From Methylocystaceae bacterium (GTDB taxonomy: Bacteria > Pseudomonadota > Alphaproteobacteria > Rhodospirillales > Terasakiellaceae): a stretch of DNA of 64,000 bases. The DNA is taken from contig JABXIG010000019.1 in NCBI GenBank assembly GCA_013373205.1, forward strand, positions 62,001-126,000. Direction: 5' to 3'. The translations under genes were made by a program, and so were the position numbers. Below the pieces are notes generated by a model. The model searched no databases, had not been told where the DNA came from, and saw only the letters and a program-made list of their open reading frames with translations. Below, piece after piece: positions 1-8,725 of the stretch. Within the stretch, counting starts at the first letter, position 1; every line of letters starts with the position of its first letter.

Positions 1-312
<312 letters not shown>

Positions 313-325
313 AAACTGAAGAAAG

Positions 326-366
326 AAAGGGACCGCGCGCGTTATATGTGCATTGGTCCCTTTTTT
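326..366 (+). terminator. Intrinsic terminator after thiC
   Basis: A 9-bp perfect stem (AAAGGGACC at 326-334 with its complement at 355-363) with a 20-base loop runs into a T-run. It lies just after the thiC stop codon. Confidence 0.8.
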
Positions 367-455
367 GCCAATTGGTAGGAAAAATACAATTATATGTGTG
401 AAAGGTATAATTTTGTGGATATAATCCCTTTAAAATACTTCTATTCCTAATTGAA

Positions 456-1226
456 GTGGATGAAATGAAAAACGCCGGGAAAGTTTATAAGGCCAAGCTG
501 TCAGGTCTGGTCTATGTTTGTGCTGTTTTATGGTGCGGACTTTTTCTTTCCATTGTCCCTGCGCGTGCAGATCAATGGGTGATGTCTTTACAAAAAGACA
601 ACCTTGCCCCGTTTAAGCACCGTAATGGTTATGGACCTGGCGGGATTAATGTAGATATTATCACCGCCATCGCCCATGAAATTGGTGTGGATATGGTCTT
701 TAAAGATTATCCAATTGATGTGGGGCGCGAAAAATTTTTAACAGGCGAATTGACAGTTGATTGTTGCTTGAATGAAATTTGGTTTCCTGTGCGCGATCAA
801 ACGGTCCATATATTCAGTGATCCGATTTATAAATTGATCGAAGTTTTTGTTTTTCCCAAAGGCAAAGTGTTTGATGTTCCCAATACGACGGTTTTACGCG
901 ACAAAAGGGTGGGTGGCATTAAAGGCTTTACCTATCCTAACCAACAAGATTACGGTGAACGCATTGATGCCAACAGTCCTTTGGAAGTTCTTCAACTTTT
1001 AAATGAAAGGAAAGTTGATGTGGCCGTATTGGAACGTCATGCAGCCTCTTTCAATATAAATCAGCATAAGTTTAAGGTTCAATTTGGGGACCCTTATTAT
1101 TCTGTTAAGGTCGGGGTGCGTTTGCATAAGTCGCAAGCTGATAAGATCGATGATGTCAATAAAGCCATCGCCAAGTTGAAATCTTCTGGGGTTATTGAAG
1201 ATATAATTCAGCGTAATATTCGTTAA
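456..1226 (+). CDS. Periplasmic solute-binding protein (SBP family 3-like), orphan
   Basis: The product is a 256-residue secreted protein. A GTG start at 456 or an ATG at 465 (MKNAGKVYK) would both place a basic n-region before a hydrophobic core ending in PARADQ, a likely signal peptidase I site. The mature part resembles extracellular solute-binding family 3 domains: an early DIITAIAHEIGVDMVFKDYP segment, then a FLTGELTVDCCLNEIW stretch and a C-terminal helix with a VNKAIAKLKSSG pattern. No permease or ATPase is adjacent, so it may be a ligand-sensing or scavenging protein rather than part of a classical ABC importer. The ligand is unknown. It stands alone between the thiC terminator and a candidate sRNA. 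Confidence 0.75.
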   Translation: MDEMKNAGKVYKAKLSGLVYVCAVLWCGLFLSIVPARADQWVMSLQKDNLAPFKHRNGYGPGGINVDIITAIAHEIGVDMVFKDYPIDVGREKFLTGELTVDCCLNEIWFPVRDQTVHIFSDPIYKLIEVFVFPKGKVFDVPNTTVLRDKRVGGIKGFTYPNQQDYGERIDANSPLEVLQLLNERKVDVAVLERHAASFNINQHKFKVQFGDPYYSVKVGVRLHKSQADKIDDVNKAIAKLKSSGVIEDIIQRNIR

Positions 1227-1299
1227 AATCGAAATAAGGCACATTAAGGCAAAAATAGCTCATATTACTGCCCAATTTCCCCTGCATATTAAGACCATG

Positions 1300-1475
1300 G
1301 ATCGGATGATGTTGTGAAGGGCATCCCCCCTCTTTGATTGTCGATCAGCCCCCGTATCGATGGTTTGTGGTTTAACAGATATAGCTCTTCATACAGGGTC
1401 CGAACCAAGTGAAATCGATCATGCCAGAACTTTCAGAACATCCCCGGACTTGCCCCCCGGGGATGTTTTGTTTTA
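1300..1475 (+). ncRNA. Candidate small RNA with C-rich hairpin loops
   Basis: The 285-base gap between 1227 and 1511 has no convincing reading frame. It shows three successive hairpins: an imperfect one at about 1316-1335 exposing a run of six C (1325-1330); a second with arms TCGAT (1341-1345) and ATCGA (1356-1360), extendable by G-T pairs, exposing CAGCCCCCGT; and a strong terminator hairpin at 1437-1467. C-rich loops in front of an intrinsic terminator resemble alphaproteobacterial anti-Shine-Dalgarno sRNAs. No family match can be claimed and the 5' end is a guess. It could instead be a leader of ccmA. Confidence 0.3.
1437..1475 (+). terminator. Strong intrinsic terminator upstream of ccmA
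   Basis: An 11-bp perfect stem, AACATCCCCGG at 1437-1447 with its complement at 1457-1467, is followed by TTTTGTTTT. It lies over 200 bases after the preceding gene, so it probably ends an unannotated RNA or acts as an attenuator for ccmAB. Confidence 0.65.
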
Positions 1476-1511
1476 ACGTGCGGGCAAAATGAAACCGCCA
1501 AGGGGATAGAA

Positions 1512-2183
1512 ATGGCGATATTTTCAGGACAGGACCTGGTTTGTATCCGGGGAGAACGGCTGGTGTTTTCCGGTCTTACCTTTTCTTTGGAAAGCAAAGG
1601 GTGCTTGACGTTGATCGGTCATAACGGGGCCGGGAAGTCTTCTTTGTTACGTATGATGGCCGGGCTATTATCCCCGGCTGCTGGTGGGATGTTCTGGGAC
1701 GATACTTCGGTGTTGGAAGAACGGGATGAACATCGCGAACGTCTTCATTACGTTGGCCATCATGATGCGATCAAACCTGTTTTGACTGTGGAAGAAAATT
1801 TGAAATTCTGGGCCGGCTTGCGTAGTGATCCCGCCGAAGCCGAAGCCAACTTTATTGAAGCCCTCGACGTTTTCGATATTGCCCATCTGTTTGATGTGCC
1901 GGGTCGGTTTTTATCGGCCGGGCAAAAGCGCCGGGCCAATCTGGCACGCATTATTGCGTCAAAATCTCCTTTATGGCTGCTGGATGAACCGACCACCGCG
2001 TTGGATAAAGACTCGATCAAAAAACTGGAAGGTTTGATCGAAGCGCACCGAGAAAAAGGCGGGATGGTTGTTTTATCCACCCATTCGGACATGAATATTG
2101 CGCACCAGCAGATTCTCAATGTGGGTGATTTTAGTGCAGCACGTGGGGCAGAAAGTGCTTCTTTGCTGGCGGAAGGGATATAA
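1512..2183 (+). CDS. ccmA: Heme exporter ATP-binding protein CcmA
   Basis: The 223-residue protein is the ATPase of the CcmABC(D) complex of the cytochrome c maturation (System I) pathway. That complex releases holo-CcmE at the inner membrane. It shows a Walker A motif GHNGAGKSS near residue 37, the ABC signature LSAGQKRR, Walker B LWLLDEPTTALD and the switch His in VVLSTHSD. Length fits the family. The ATG is preceded by an AGGGGATAGAA-type ribosome site. The ccmB gene starts 2 bases after the stop, so the two are co-translated. A terminator-like hairpin lies 45 bases upstream. Confidence 0.93.
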   Translation: MAIFSGQDLVCIRGERLVFSGLTFSLESKGCLTLIGHNGAGKSSLLRMMAGLLSPAAGGMFWDDTSVLEERDEHRERLHYVGHHDAIKPVLTVEENLKFWAGLRSDPAEAEANFIEALDVFDIAHLFDVPGRFLSAGQKRRANLARIIASKSPLWLLDEPTTALDKDSIKKLEGLIEAHREKGGMVVLSTHSDMNIAHQQILNVGDFSAARGAESASLLAEGI

Positions 2184-2185
2184 TC

Positions 2186-2851
2186 ATGGGCCGTTTTTTC
2201 TCCATCGTGCATCGTGATTTACGTCTGGCTCTGCGTCAAGGCAGTGACAGTGTTATGGTTGTGATGTTCTTTATTCTCACCGTCGTCCTGTTTCCCTTCG
2301 GTATCGGACCGGAAGGCAATATTCTTGCCCGTGTGGCGTCCGGCGTGATCTTTGTGGCGGCTCTGCTTGCTTCTATGTTGTCACTGGAACGTCTGTTTCA
2401 GACAGATTATGAAGATGGGTCGTTGGAACTTCTGAGCCTCAGCCCCATGCCCCTGGAAGTGATTGTACTTGCAAAAATCACTGCGCATTGGTTGACTACG
2501 GGCTTGCCTTTGATGATCGCTTCACCAATTCTTGCGATTTTGATGAATATGGGCAGCGATGGTTTTACCATGCTCATGGTCGCCCTGTTACTCGGCACGC
2601 CTGCGCTAAGTCTGATTGGTGCGATCGGCGCCGCCCTTGTGTTGGGTTCGAGAAGGGGTGGTGTCTTGATCTCGTTGCTGGTCCTTCCCCTCTTTGTTCC
2701 GATCCTAATCTTCGGAGTTGGTCTGGTGGAAGCGGCGATTGGGGGCTTTGCCGTTAAATCTCAAATTCTGATTTTGAGCGGCATTTTATTTGCCAGCCTC
2801 GCCTTCTGCCCCTTTGCAGCCGCTGCGGCTGTCAGGCAGTCGGTGGAATAA
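2186..2851 (+). CDS. ccmB: Heme exporter membrane protein CcmB
   Basis: The 221-residue integral membrane protein has about six hydrophobic segments, starting with VMVVMFFILTVVLFPFGIGP. It carries the CcmB-typical FQTDYEDGSLELLSLSPMPLEVIVLAKITAHW-like stretch in its first half. It partners CcmA in the heme-handling ABC complex of cytochrome c maturation. In most alphaproteobacteria ccmC and ccmD follow directly; here the next gene is convergent and only 4 bases away, so the rest of the ccm genes must be elsewhere or absent from this locus. Confidence 0.92.
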   Translation: MGRFFSIVHRDLRLALRQGSDSVMVVMFFILTVVLFPFGIGPEGNILARVASGVIFVAALLASMLSLERLFQTDYEDGSLELLSLSPMPLEVIVLAKITAHWLTTGLPLMIASPILAILMNMGSDGFTMLMVALLLGTPALSLIGAIGAALVLGSRRGGVLISLLVLPLFVPILIFGVGLVEAAIGGFAVKSQILILSGILFASLAFCPFAAAAAVRQSVE

Positions 2852-2855
2852 AAGC

Positions 2856-3503
2856 TTAGAACCTGGTTGTATCTTTGAGGGGTAGTTTTTCAGATAAAAT
2901 CTGCAAAATTTCTTTATTCCTCGGCGATTTTTTACTCACGCCTATATAAAGCGGCATCTGGGTAACCGTTTTCATTGTCAGACCCTCGGTGTCGCGGTGG
3001 TTAATGTAGTGTGCGGGCATGAGGCTGTAATCTGCGCGGTTGAGTTTGATCATTTGTAGGACGGTGTTGATGGTGTTGACTTCTTTTGTCGCCATGTCCG
3101 GGGTTGTATATTCTTTAATTAAGGAAGTACCGCGCAAGAAAACGCCTTTAAGCTTCGAGATATTTTCAAGATTCAAATCCTGACCATTTTGAAAGAGCAT
3201 GATGATTTGTAAATATGCAATCGGACCAAAAAAGTCAGTGAATGTCTCGCGTTTCGGGGTTTGGAAGAGGCAGGGGGTCAGGTCTGTTTTGCCATGTTCC
3301 AGGTTCAATATAATGCGTTTCCACGGTACATTTTCAATGATTAGGTTGGGGAAGACATCACGTACCCTGTCCAGACAGCGCGCATCGTCCGGTAGCCCAA
3401 GGATCGTTTCGTAAGACAGGGCGACTTTGACAGGCAGATCAGCCGCGCGCGCAACAAAGGGCAGCGTTACTAGAATAAAAAAGGCAAGAATTCCAAGCCG
3501 CAT
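2856..3503 (-). CDS. Periplasmic solute-binding protein (SBP family 3-like), orphan
   Basis: The start chosen is the ATG at 3503, which has a GGGAG ribosome site 6-7 bases upstream. An in-frame ATG at 3548 lacks one and would put 15 charged residues before the signal peptide. The 215-residue product begins MRLGILAFFILVTLPFVARA, a good signal peptide cleaved before ADLPVKV. The mature part has the pattern of small SBP_bac_3 proteins, with a Cys pair (ARCLDRVR and TPCLFQTPKR) that could form a disulfide. No transport partner is nearby. The ligand is unknown. Confidence 0.7.
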   Translation of the reverse strand: MRLGILAFFILVTLPFVARAADLPVKVALSYETILGLPDDARCLDRVRDVFPNLIIENVPWKRIILNLEHGKTDLTPCLFQTPKRETFTDFFGPIAYLQIIMLFQNGQDLNLENISKLKGVFLRGTSLIKEYTTPDMATKEVNTINTVLQMIKLNRADYSLMPAHYINHRDTEGLTMKTVTQMPLYIGVSKKSPRNKEILQILSEKLPLKDTTRF

Positions 3504-3553
3504 CGCTGGCTCCCAGTCTTTCTTTTGATCATACTTGGAATATAACATAAAAA

Positions 3554-3629
<76 letters not shown>

Positions 3630-3636
3630 TTTTTAT

Positions 3637-6009
3637 TTATTCGACACCATCTTTCCCGGCGAGGATTTTACGGCGACCGACGCGGTCCGGTGCTGACACA
3701 ATACCATCTTCTTCCATTTGATCGACAATGCGTGCCGCCCGGTTATAACCGATGGAAAGTCGACGTTGGATATGACTGGTGGAGGCTTTGCCGTCTTGAA
3801 TACAGATTTGTACAGCCTGATCATAAAGCGCATCGCCACTGGAGGTATTGCCGCCCACAGAGCCTGTCGGCATAACCAGACCGTCGATGGGTTCATCACT
3901 TTCTTCGGTTACGGCTTCGACATATTTAGGTTCACCTTGTTTTTTCAGGTGGTTGACTACATCTTCGACTTCCTGATCCGAGGCAAACGGCCCATGGACG
4001 CGGGACACCTGACCGCCGCCCGGCTTAAACAGCATGTCCCCCATTCCTAAGAGCTGTTCAGCCCCTTGGGTTTCCAAAATAACGCGGCTATCAATCTTGG
4101 TGGTTACGGTAAAGGCAATGCGCGACGGGAAGTTGGCCTTGATGGTCCCGGTCATGACATCGGTTGAGGGACGTTGCGTCGCCATGATGAGGTGGATGCC
4201 GGCGGCCCGTGCTTTTTGCGCCAGAGACTGAATGCAGGCATCAATTTCTTTACCGACCATCAGCATGAGATCGGCAAATTCATCCACGATGACGACAAGG
4301 AAAGGCATGGCTTCCATATCAAGCGGCTGCTCTTCAAAGATCGGTTTCCCGGTTTCCGGATCAAACCCGGTTTGAACACGGCGGGTCAGAACCTCGCCTT
4401 TTTTGCGACTTTCTTCCAGCTTGGCATTGTAGCCGGAGATATTGCGCACCCCCAGGTTGGACATCAAACGATAGCGTTCGTTCATTTCCTGTACACACCA
4501 TTTTAGGGCCATAACCGCCTTGCCCGGTTCGGTCACAACAGGGGACAGCAAATGCGGAATGCCGTCATAGACAGACAGTTCCAGCATTTTTGGATCGATC
4601 ATAATGAACTTACATTCTTCCGGCGTCATGCGGTAAAGCAGCGACAGGATCATGGTATTGACCCCGACAGATTTACCAGAACCTGTGGTTCCTGCGACCA
4701 GCAAGTGCGGCATGCGCGCAAGGTCTGCCATGACGGGTTGTCCGCCAATATCCACACCGAGCGCCATATTAAGATTGGCTTTTGGGTTATCAAAACCGGA
4801 TGATTCAATCAGTTCACGCAAATAGACGGTTTCACGTTTGGCATTTGGCAATTCAATCCCGATGACGCTGCGACCCGGTACCACTGCGATACGCACGGAC
4901 ACAGCAGACATGGATCGGGCAATGTCATCAGCCAGTGAAATGACGCGCGATGTCTTGGTGCCCGCTGCGGGTTCCAGTTCATAGAGGGTGACGACGGGTC
5001 CGGGGCGAACTTCTACGATTTCGCCTTTTACGCCAAAGTCACCGAGAACCTGTTCTAAGAGTTCAGCATTATGTTCTAGCGCCGCCCTATCGATTTTAGA
5101 GGATGCTTTTTGCGAGGGGCTGGCTTCGGTCAGGAGATCCATCGGTGGGAAGTTGTAGCTGTCAGGCGACAGCACCAAAGACTGCTGTTTGGCCTTGCTG
5201 GATTTTTTGGGCACTTCCAGATTAGTTTCAGGTTCCTTGACGCGTTTGGGTGATTTTTTGCGTTTTAAAACGGGTACCTCTTCATCATCCAGCGGGCCTT
5301 CTTCTTCTTCAATGAGTTCTTCCAGTTTGGTGCGTTTTAAGACGCCGACACCTTTTTTCATTGCATCGACGGATCCTGTTGCCGTGCCTTTAAGGGCTAC
5401 ACCAACGCCATAGCCCATGAGAGACCATTCATTTCTGGACAAGGCCAGGCCATATATCAGAGCAAAACTGCCGATAATGCCACAAGCAAGCGCCAATGCT
5501 GTTTGTAAAAACGCAATATTGCCAAGCCCAATCAAGGTGACAAGATCCATCAAACGCTGGGTTAACAACAAACCGGATAAACCGCCTCCACTGCGCAGCG
5601 GCCATTCAGCCGGGGTCGGGATGGCGTTTAAGGCGATGGTCAGCAAAAGTGTTGCCGCCCCAAGCATGACCAAACGCATCCAGAGATTGGTGACCATCTG
5701 TTTCGATGCAATACGCCAGGCCCAGCTGAGTAAAACAAGAACAGGCACAACCGACACCAACCCAATGGATTGCACGAACAGATCGGCGGCATAAGCCCCA
5801 GCCGGTCCCATCAGGTTTTGCACATCATGGGGTGAAGCACTGTTGAGAGAAGGATCACCGGGAGTATAGCTGATGAGTGTGACAGCCAGAACAATCGCCA
5901 AGGCCCCTAACGAAATCCCGAAAGCTTCAATCGCGCGGCGATTCAGAAATTCCTGAACACCTGGGGGTAGAAGAGGGGTACGTTGGGTCTTTGTTGTGCT
6001 ACGGGCCAT
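3637..6009 (-). CDS. ftsK: DNA translocase FtsK
   Basis: This 790-residue septal DNA pump coordinates chromosome dimer resolution with cell division. The N-terminal 200 residues have four transmembrane segments, beginning ISLGALAIVLAVTLISY. A short charged linker (residues about 225-320) is followed by the motor with Walker A GTTGSGKSVG near residue 440 and the family motif IMATQRPSTDVMTGTIKANFPSR. The last 65 residues form the winged-helix gamma domain (SIGYNRAARIVDQMEEDGIV) that reads KOPS sites. The linker is short compared with E. coli FtsK, as is common in alphaproteobacteria. It is followed by tRNA-Thr. Confidence 0.97.
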   Translation of the reverse strand: MARSTTKTQRTPLLPPGVQEFLNRRAIEAFGISLGALAIVLAVTLISYTPGDPSLNSASPHDVQNLMGPAGAYAADLFVQSIGLVSVVPVLVLLSWAWRIASKQMVTNLWMRLVMLGAATLLLTIALNAIPTPAEWPLRSGGGLSGLLLTQRLMDLVTLIGLGNIAFLQTALALACGIIGSFALIYGLALSRNEWSLMGYGVGVALKGTATGSVDAMKKGVGVLKRTKLEELIEEEEGPLDDEEVPVLKRKKSPKRVKEPETNLEVPKKSSKAKQQSLVLSPDSYNFPPMDLLTEASPSQKASSKIDRAALEHNAELLEQVLGDFGVKGEIVEVRPGPVVTLYELEPAAGTKTSRVISLADDIARSMSAVSVRIAVVPGRSVIGIELPNAKRETVYLRELIESSGFDNPKANLNMALGVDIGGQPVMADLARMPHLLVAGTTGSGKSVGVNTMILSLLYRMTPEECKFIMIDPKMLELSVYDGIPHLLSPVVTEPGKAVMALKWCVQEMNERYRLMSNLGVRNISGYNAKLEESRKKGEVLTRRVQTGFDPETGKPIFEEQPLDMEAMPFLVVIVDEFADLMLMVGKEIDACIQSLAQKARAAGIHLIMATQRPSTDVMTGTIKANFPSRIAFTVTTKIDSRVILETQGAEQLLGMGDMLFKPGGGQVSRVHGPFASDQEVEDVVNHLKKQGEPKYVEAVTEESDEPIDGLVMPTGSVGGNTSSGDALYDQAVQICIQDGKASTSHIQRRLSIGYNRAARIVDQMEEDGIVSAPDRVGRRKILAGKDGVE

Positions 6010-6097
6010 ATCTCGCGCTCATATTAATGGATTCCTAGATCGTGTAAATTTAACTTATAGGCCTTAACAGATGGTTTACAGTCTTCGTCTTTAGCGT

Positions 6098-6763
6098 ATG
6101 ATGTCATCCATGAAACAGATTAACAGTTTGGCAGGATTGGGTTGTCTTGGCCCTGAAGATACGGCCTTTATCACCTCTCATTTGCAGAAAATGACTGTGC
6201 CTGCGGGCACGAAAGTCTTTGAAACCGGTAATACGTGTAGTGCTTTTTTGATGGTATTAGATGGGTGTGTGCGCGTTCAGATGATTGGGGAAACAGGACG
6301 CGAGATTGTGCTTTATCGCGTAGAAGATGGGCAAACCTGTATTTTGACCACATCATGTCTTTTGTCGGGTGACCTTTATAGTGCCGAAGCAGTGACAGAA
6401 TGTGAAACAACAGCTGTTGCGCTTCCTGTTCAGCAGTTTAAGGAATTATTGAACCGATCTCAGGCCTTTCGCGATCTGGTGTTTTTAAGCTATGGGCAAC
6501 GGATTTCCAATCTGGTCTCCTTGGTTGAAGAAGTGGCTTTTGGTCGGGTGGATGTGCGGTTGGCCCAGTTTTTACGGGATCGGGCAGATGATGAAGGCCT
6601 TTTGAAAAAAACGCATTATGAACTGGCTGTGGAATTGGGCAGTGCGCGTGAAGTGGTTTCGCGCCAGCTGAAAGAGTTTGAGAAAAAGGGCTGGATTGTG
6701 TTGATGCGTGGTCAGGTCAAAATTCTGGACCCAAAAGGCCTTGAAGGCTTTATTTCAGCATAA
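6098..6763 (+). CDS. Crp/Fnr family transcriptional regulator
   Basis: The 221-residue protein has an N-terminal cyclic-nucleotide-binding-like beta barrel (residues about 20-130) containing PAGTKVFETGNTCSAFLMVLDG. A dimer helix and a C-terminal winged helix follow, with recognition helix SAREVVSRQLKEFEKKG. Cysteines are scattered (GCLG, NTCS, QTCIL, TSCLL) and do not form the N-terminal FNR iron-sulfur cluster motif, so it is not a canonical FNR. The next gene encodes a DUF2892 protein; the gap between them carries two palindromes of the same geometry (6764-6778, 6811-6825) that are plausible targets. Two tandem ATGs are possible starts and no clear ribosome site was seen. Confidence 0.88.
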   Translation: MMSSMKQINSLAGLGCLGPEDTAFITSHLQKMTVPAGTKVFETGNTCSAFLMVLDGCVRVQMIGETGREIVLYRVEDGQTCILTTSCLLSGDLYSAEAVTECETTAVALPVQQFKELLNRSQAFRDLVFLSYGQRISNLVSLVEEVAFGRVDVRLAQFLRDRADDEGLLKKTHYELAVELGSAREVVSRQLKEFEKKGWIVLMRGQVKILDPKGLEGFISA

Positions 6764-6778
6764 TGTGATTTAGTCACA
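6764..6778. promoter_or_regulatory. Palindrome TGTGA-N5-TCACA, probable Crp/Fnr-type operator
   Basis: Perfect inverted repeat with 5-bp arms and a 5-base spacer, starting 1 base after the regulator's stop codon. The half-site matches the CRP TGTGA half-site, but the spacer is 5 rather than 6. It lies upstream of the DUF2892 gene. Confidence 0.5.
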
Positions 6779-6810
6779 GAAAAACAGTTGAAAATCCTGT
6801 TTATTCCTTC

Positions 6811-6825
6811 ACAGTGAATTACTGT
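6811..6825. promoter_or_regulatory. Palindrome ACAGT-N5-ACTGT before the DUF2892 gene
   Basis: A second perfect inverted repeat with 5-bp arms and a 5-base spacer. Its centre is 47 bp from that of the first palindrome, and it ends 6 bases before the AGGAG ribosome site of the DUF2892 gene. Confidence 0.4.
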
Positions 6826-6845
6826 CATTTTAGGAGAATGGGACA

Positions 6846-7055
6846 ATGACAAAGAATGTCGGTTCTATCGATAAGATTTTGCGTATCATCGTAGGTTTGG
6901 TTTTGCTGGCTTACGGTCTTGGATTTATTGCACCAGGTACAGGCTATAACGCTTGGGGCTTTATCGGGATTGTGCCGATTGTCACAGCCTTGTTGGGCTG
7001 GTGCCCGGCTTATACGCTGATCGGTCTGAACACCTGCCCGGCCAATAAAGACTAA
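6846..7055 (+). CDS. DUF2892 family small membrane protein
   Basis: The 69-residue protein has the DUF2892 (YgaP-like transmembrane) pattern. It opens with NVGSIDKILRIIVGLVLLAYG, has a second hydrophobic helix WGFIGIVPIVTALLGWCPAYTLIG and ends in a conserved NTCPA-type tail. The two Cys (GWCPAY and NTCPA) are typical of the family, which is linked in many genomes to sulfur or rhodanese functions. The exact role is unknown. A strong AGGAG lies 9 bases before the ATG. Its pairing with the upstream Crp/Fnr gene suggests local regulation. Confidence 0.85.
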   Translation: MTKNVGSIDKILRIIVGLVLLAYGLGFIAPGTGYNAWGFIGIVPIVTALLGWCPAYTLIGLNTCPANKD

Positions 7056-7093
7056 GTAGGTTTGATGCCGAATAAAGTCGGTGTCGGGTCACA

Positions 7094-7133
7094 TAAAAAA
7101 AGGGCTTCTGTGTTTATACAGAAGCCCTTTTTA
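7094..7133. terminator. Bidirectional terminator between DUF2892 gene and rhlE
   Basis: An 11-bp perfect stem, AGGGCTTCTGT at 7101-7111 with its complement at 7118-7128, has an A-run before it and a T-run after it, so it can work on both strands. It serves the two convergent genes. Confidence 0.85.
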
Positions 7134-7145
7134 CTTTATTGACCG

Positions 7146-8543
7146 TTATGCCGCTTGGCGTTTCGGGCCAGCACTGCCTGTGCGGTTGTTCTTTTTGGCA
7201 GCGGTCTTTTTGAAAGAACCGGTTGGAGCTTTTTTCTTGAAGCCACCGGATTTCTTTTTAAAGGCACCTTCTTTTTTGGGGCCACCTTCTTTTTTGAAGC
7301 CGCCTTCCGGTTTCTTGCGGCCACCGCCAAATTTGCGTTTGCCGCCATTACCACCGCCGCCAAAGCGACGACGTTTTTGATCTCCACCGGCTTTAAATGG
7401 CAGCGGGTCTTGATGGAACGGGTGGTCTGCATCCATATCAACGCGTTGCTTGATGGTGCGTTCAATCACCTGCAGCAAATCACCTTCACCATCTGTACAG
7501 AAAGACAAGGCAACACCACTTTGTCCGGCTCGGCCTGTACGACCAATACGGTGAACATAGCTGTCACCTTCTAAAGGCATGTCATAGTTGATAACGTGTG
7601 AGATGTCGGCGACATCAATGCCGCGTGCGGCCACATCCGTTGCGACGAGCAATTCGATATTACCGCTACGGAACGCGCGCAAAACCCGTTGGCGGGCAGA
7701 TTGCTGGCGGTCCCCATGAATGGCATCGGCCTTGTGGCCTTTTTCTTTCAGATTATCACACAAACGATCAGCCATGGCTTTGGTGCGGGTAAAGATCAAG
7801 ACCTTTTTCATGGTCGGATCATCCAGCAGATGCGCCAGAAGTTTTGGCTTGTCTTTTTGCTTCATATGCAAAACGCGGTGATCAATAGTGGTGGCGACAG
7901 AATTTTCGCGCGCAGCTTCTACCTGTTTGGGCTTGTTCAACAGACCTTGTGCCAGAGCACGAACGCCCTTGGACATGGTGGCTGAAAACATCACCGTTTG
8001 CTTTTCTTCGGGCATTTCGGCGGCGACTTTTTTCACATCATGAATAAAGCCCATATCAAGCATACGGTCAGCTTCGTCGAGAACGAAGGTATGAACGTTA
8101 TCAAACTTGATGGTGCCGCGTTCCATATGGTCCATCAGACGACCCGGTGTGGCGATAACAATGTGAACGCCGCGTTGCAGCTGTTGTAATTGTTGACGAT
8201 AGGGCGAGCCACCGAAAATAACGGTATGGAAAATTTTAAGGCCCTTTGTCAGATCGCGAATGGCGACACCGATTTGTTGGGCGAGTTCCCGAGTCGGTGC
8301 GAGAATGATGCAGCGCGGTTTGCCTGCAACGGTCTTTTCATTTTCTTCGAGTAATCGGTTGAGCATGGGCAGAACGAAAGCAGCGGTTTTACCGCCACCG
8401 GTTTGGGCAACACCCATCAAATCAAACCCGTTCATCAAATGAGGGATAGATTTATCCTGGATGTGTGTTGGTTCAGTAAAGCCTTGTTTTTGGACGGCAG
8501 ACAGCAACGGCTGCGCCAGACCCAACATATCAAATGTGGTCAC
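7146..8543 (-). CDS. rhlE: DEAD-box RNA helicase, RhlE-like
   Basis: The 465-residue ATP-dependent RNA helicase is probably involved in ribosome assembly, mRNA turnover and cold adaptation. It has a Q motif in the first 30 residues, Walker A AQTGGGKT at 46-53, DEAD at 156-159, SAT at 187-189 and the domain-2 motif HRIGRTGRAG. The tail after about residue 385 is rich in Lys, Gly, Arg and Phe, a disordered RNA-binding extension. The start is a GTG at 8543 with AGGA 8 bases upstream. A sigma70-like promoter about 180 bases upstream implies a long leader. Confidence 0.92.
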   Translation of the reverse strand: MTTFDMLGLAQPLLSAVQKQGFTEPTHIQDKSIPHLMNGFDLMGVAQTGGGKTAAFVLPMLNRLLEENEKTVAGKPRCIILAPTRELAQQIGVAIRDLTKGLKIFHTVIFGGSPYRQQLQQLQRGVHIVIATPGRLMDHMERGTIKFDNVHTFVLDEADRMLDMGFIHDVKKVAAEMPEEKQTVMFSATMSKGVRALAQGLLNKPKQVEAARENSVATTIDHRVLHMKQKDKPKLLAHLLDDPTMKKVLIFTRTKAMADRLCDNLKEKGHKADAIHGDRQQSARQRVLRAFRSGNIELLVATDVAARGIDVADISHVINYDMPLEGDSYVHRIGRTGRAGQSGVALSFCTDGEGDLLQVIERTIKQRVDMDADHPFHQDPLPFKAGGDQKRRRFGGGGNGGKRKFGGGRKKPEGGFKKEGGPKKEGAFKKKSGGFKKKAPTGSFKKTAAKKNNRTGSAGPKRQAA

Positions 8544-8558
8544 GCGTTTATCCTATAT

Positions 8559-8590
8559 CAAATGCGTTCAAGTCGTTCAAATGCGTTCAA
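8559..8590. repeat. 13-bp direct repeat in the rhlE leader
   Basis: CAAATGCGTTCAA occurs at 8559-8571 and again at 8578-8590 (19-bp period), just upstream of the rhlE ribosome site. In the gene's sense, TTGAACG recurs three times. It could be a binding site for a regulator or for RhlE itself, but this is unproven. Confidence 0.5.
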
Positions 8591-8725
8591 CGACCCATAA
8601 AACTTTTCCGCACATGATGCCCATATCGGGGCAAGGAAACGCGACCTTAGATCTGTCAAAAGACAGCATCTTTAATAAAGGGCACGTGCATTAACTTTGC
8701 ACGCGCGGAAATACTTGGTGAGGGG

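Noticed and set aside
1300-1475. 6S RNA or SRP RNA as identity of the intergenic RNA candidate
   Set aside because: It lacks the long 6S central bubble arrangement and the conserved SRP tetraloop and GGAAG motif, so only an unnamed candidate is reported.
8552-8580. Possible promoter TTGAAC-17-TATAGG immediately before rhlE
   Set aside because: The TATAGG includes the AGGA ribosome site and would leave an RNA lacking it; the TTGACA-17-GATATA further upstream is better.
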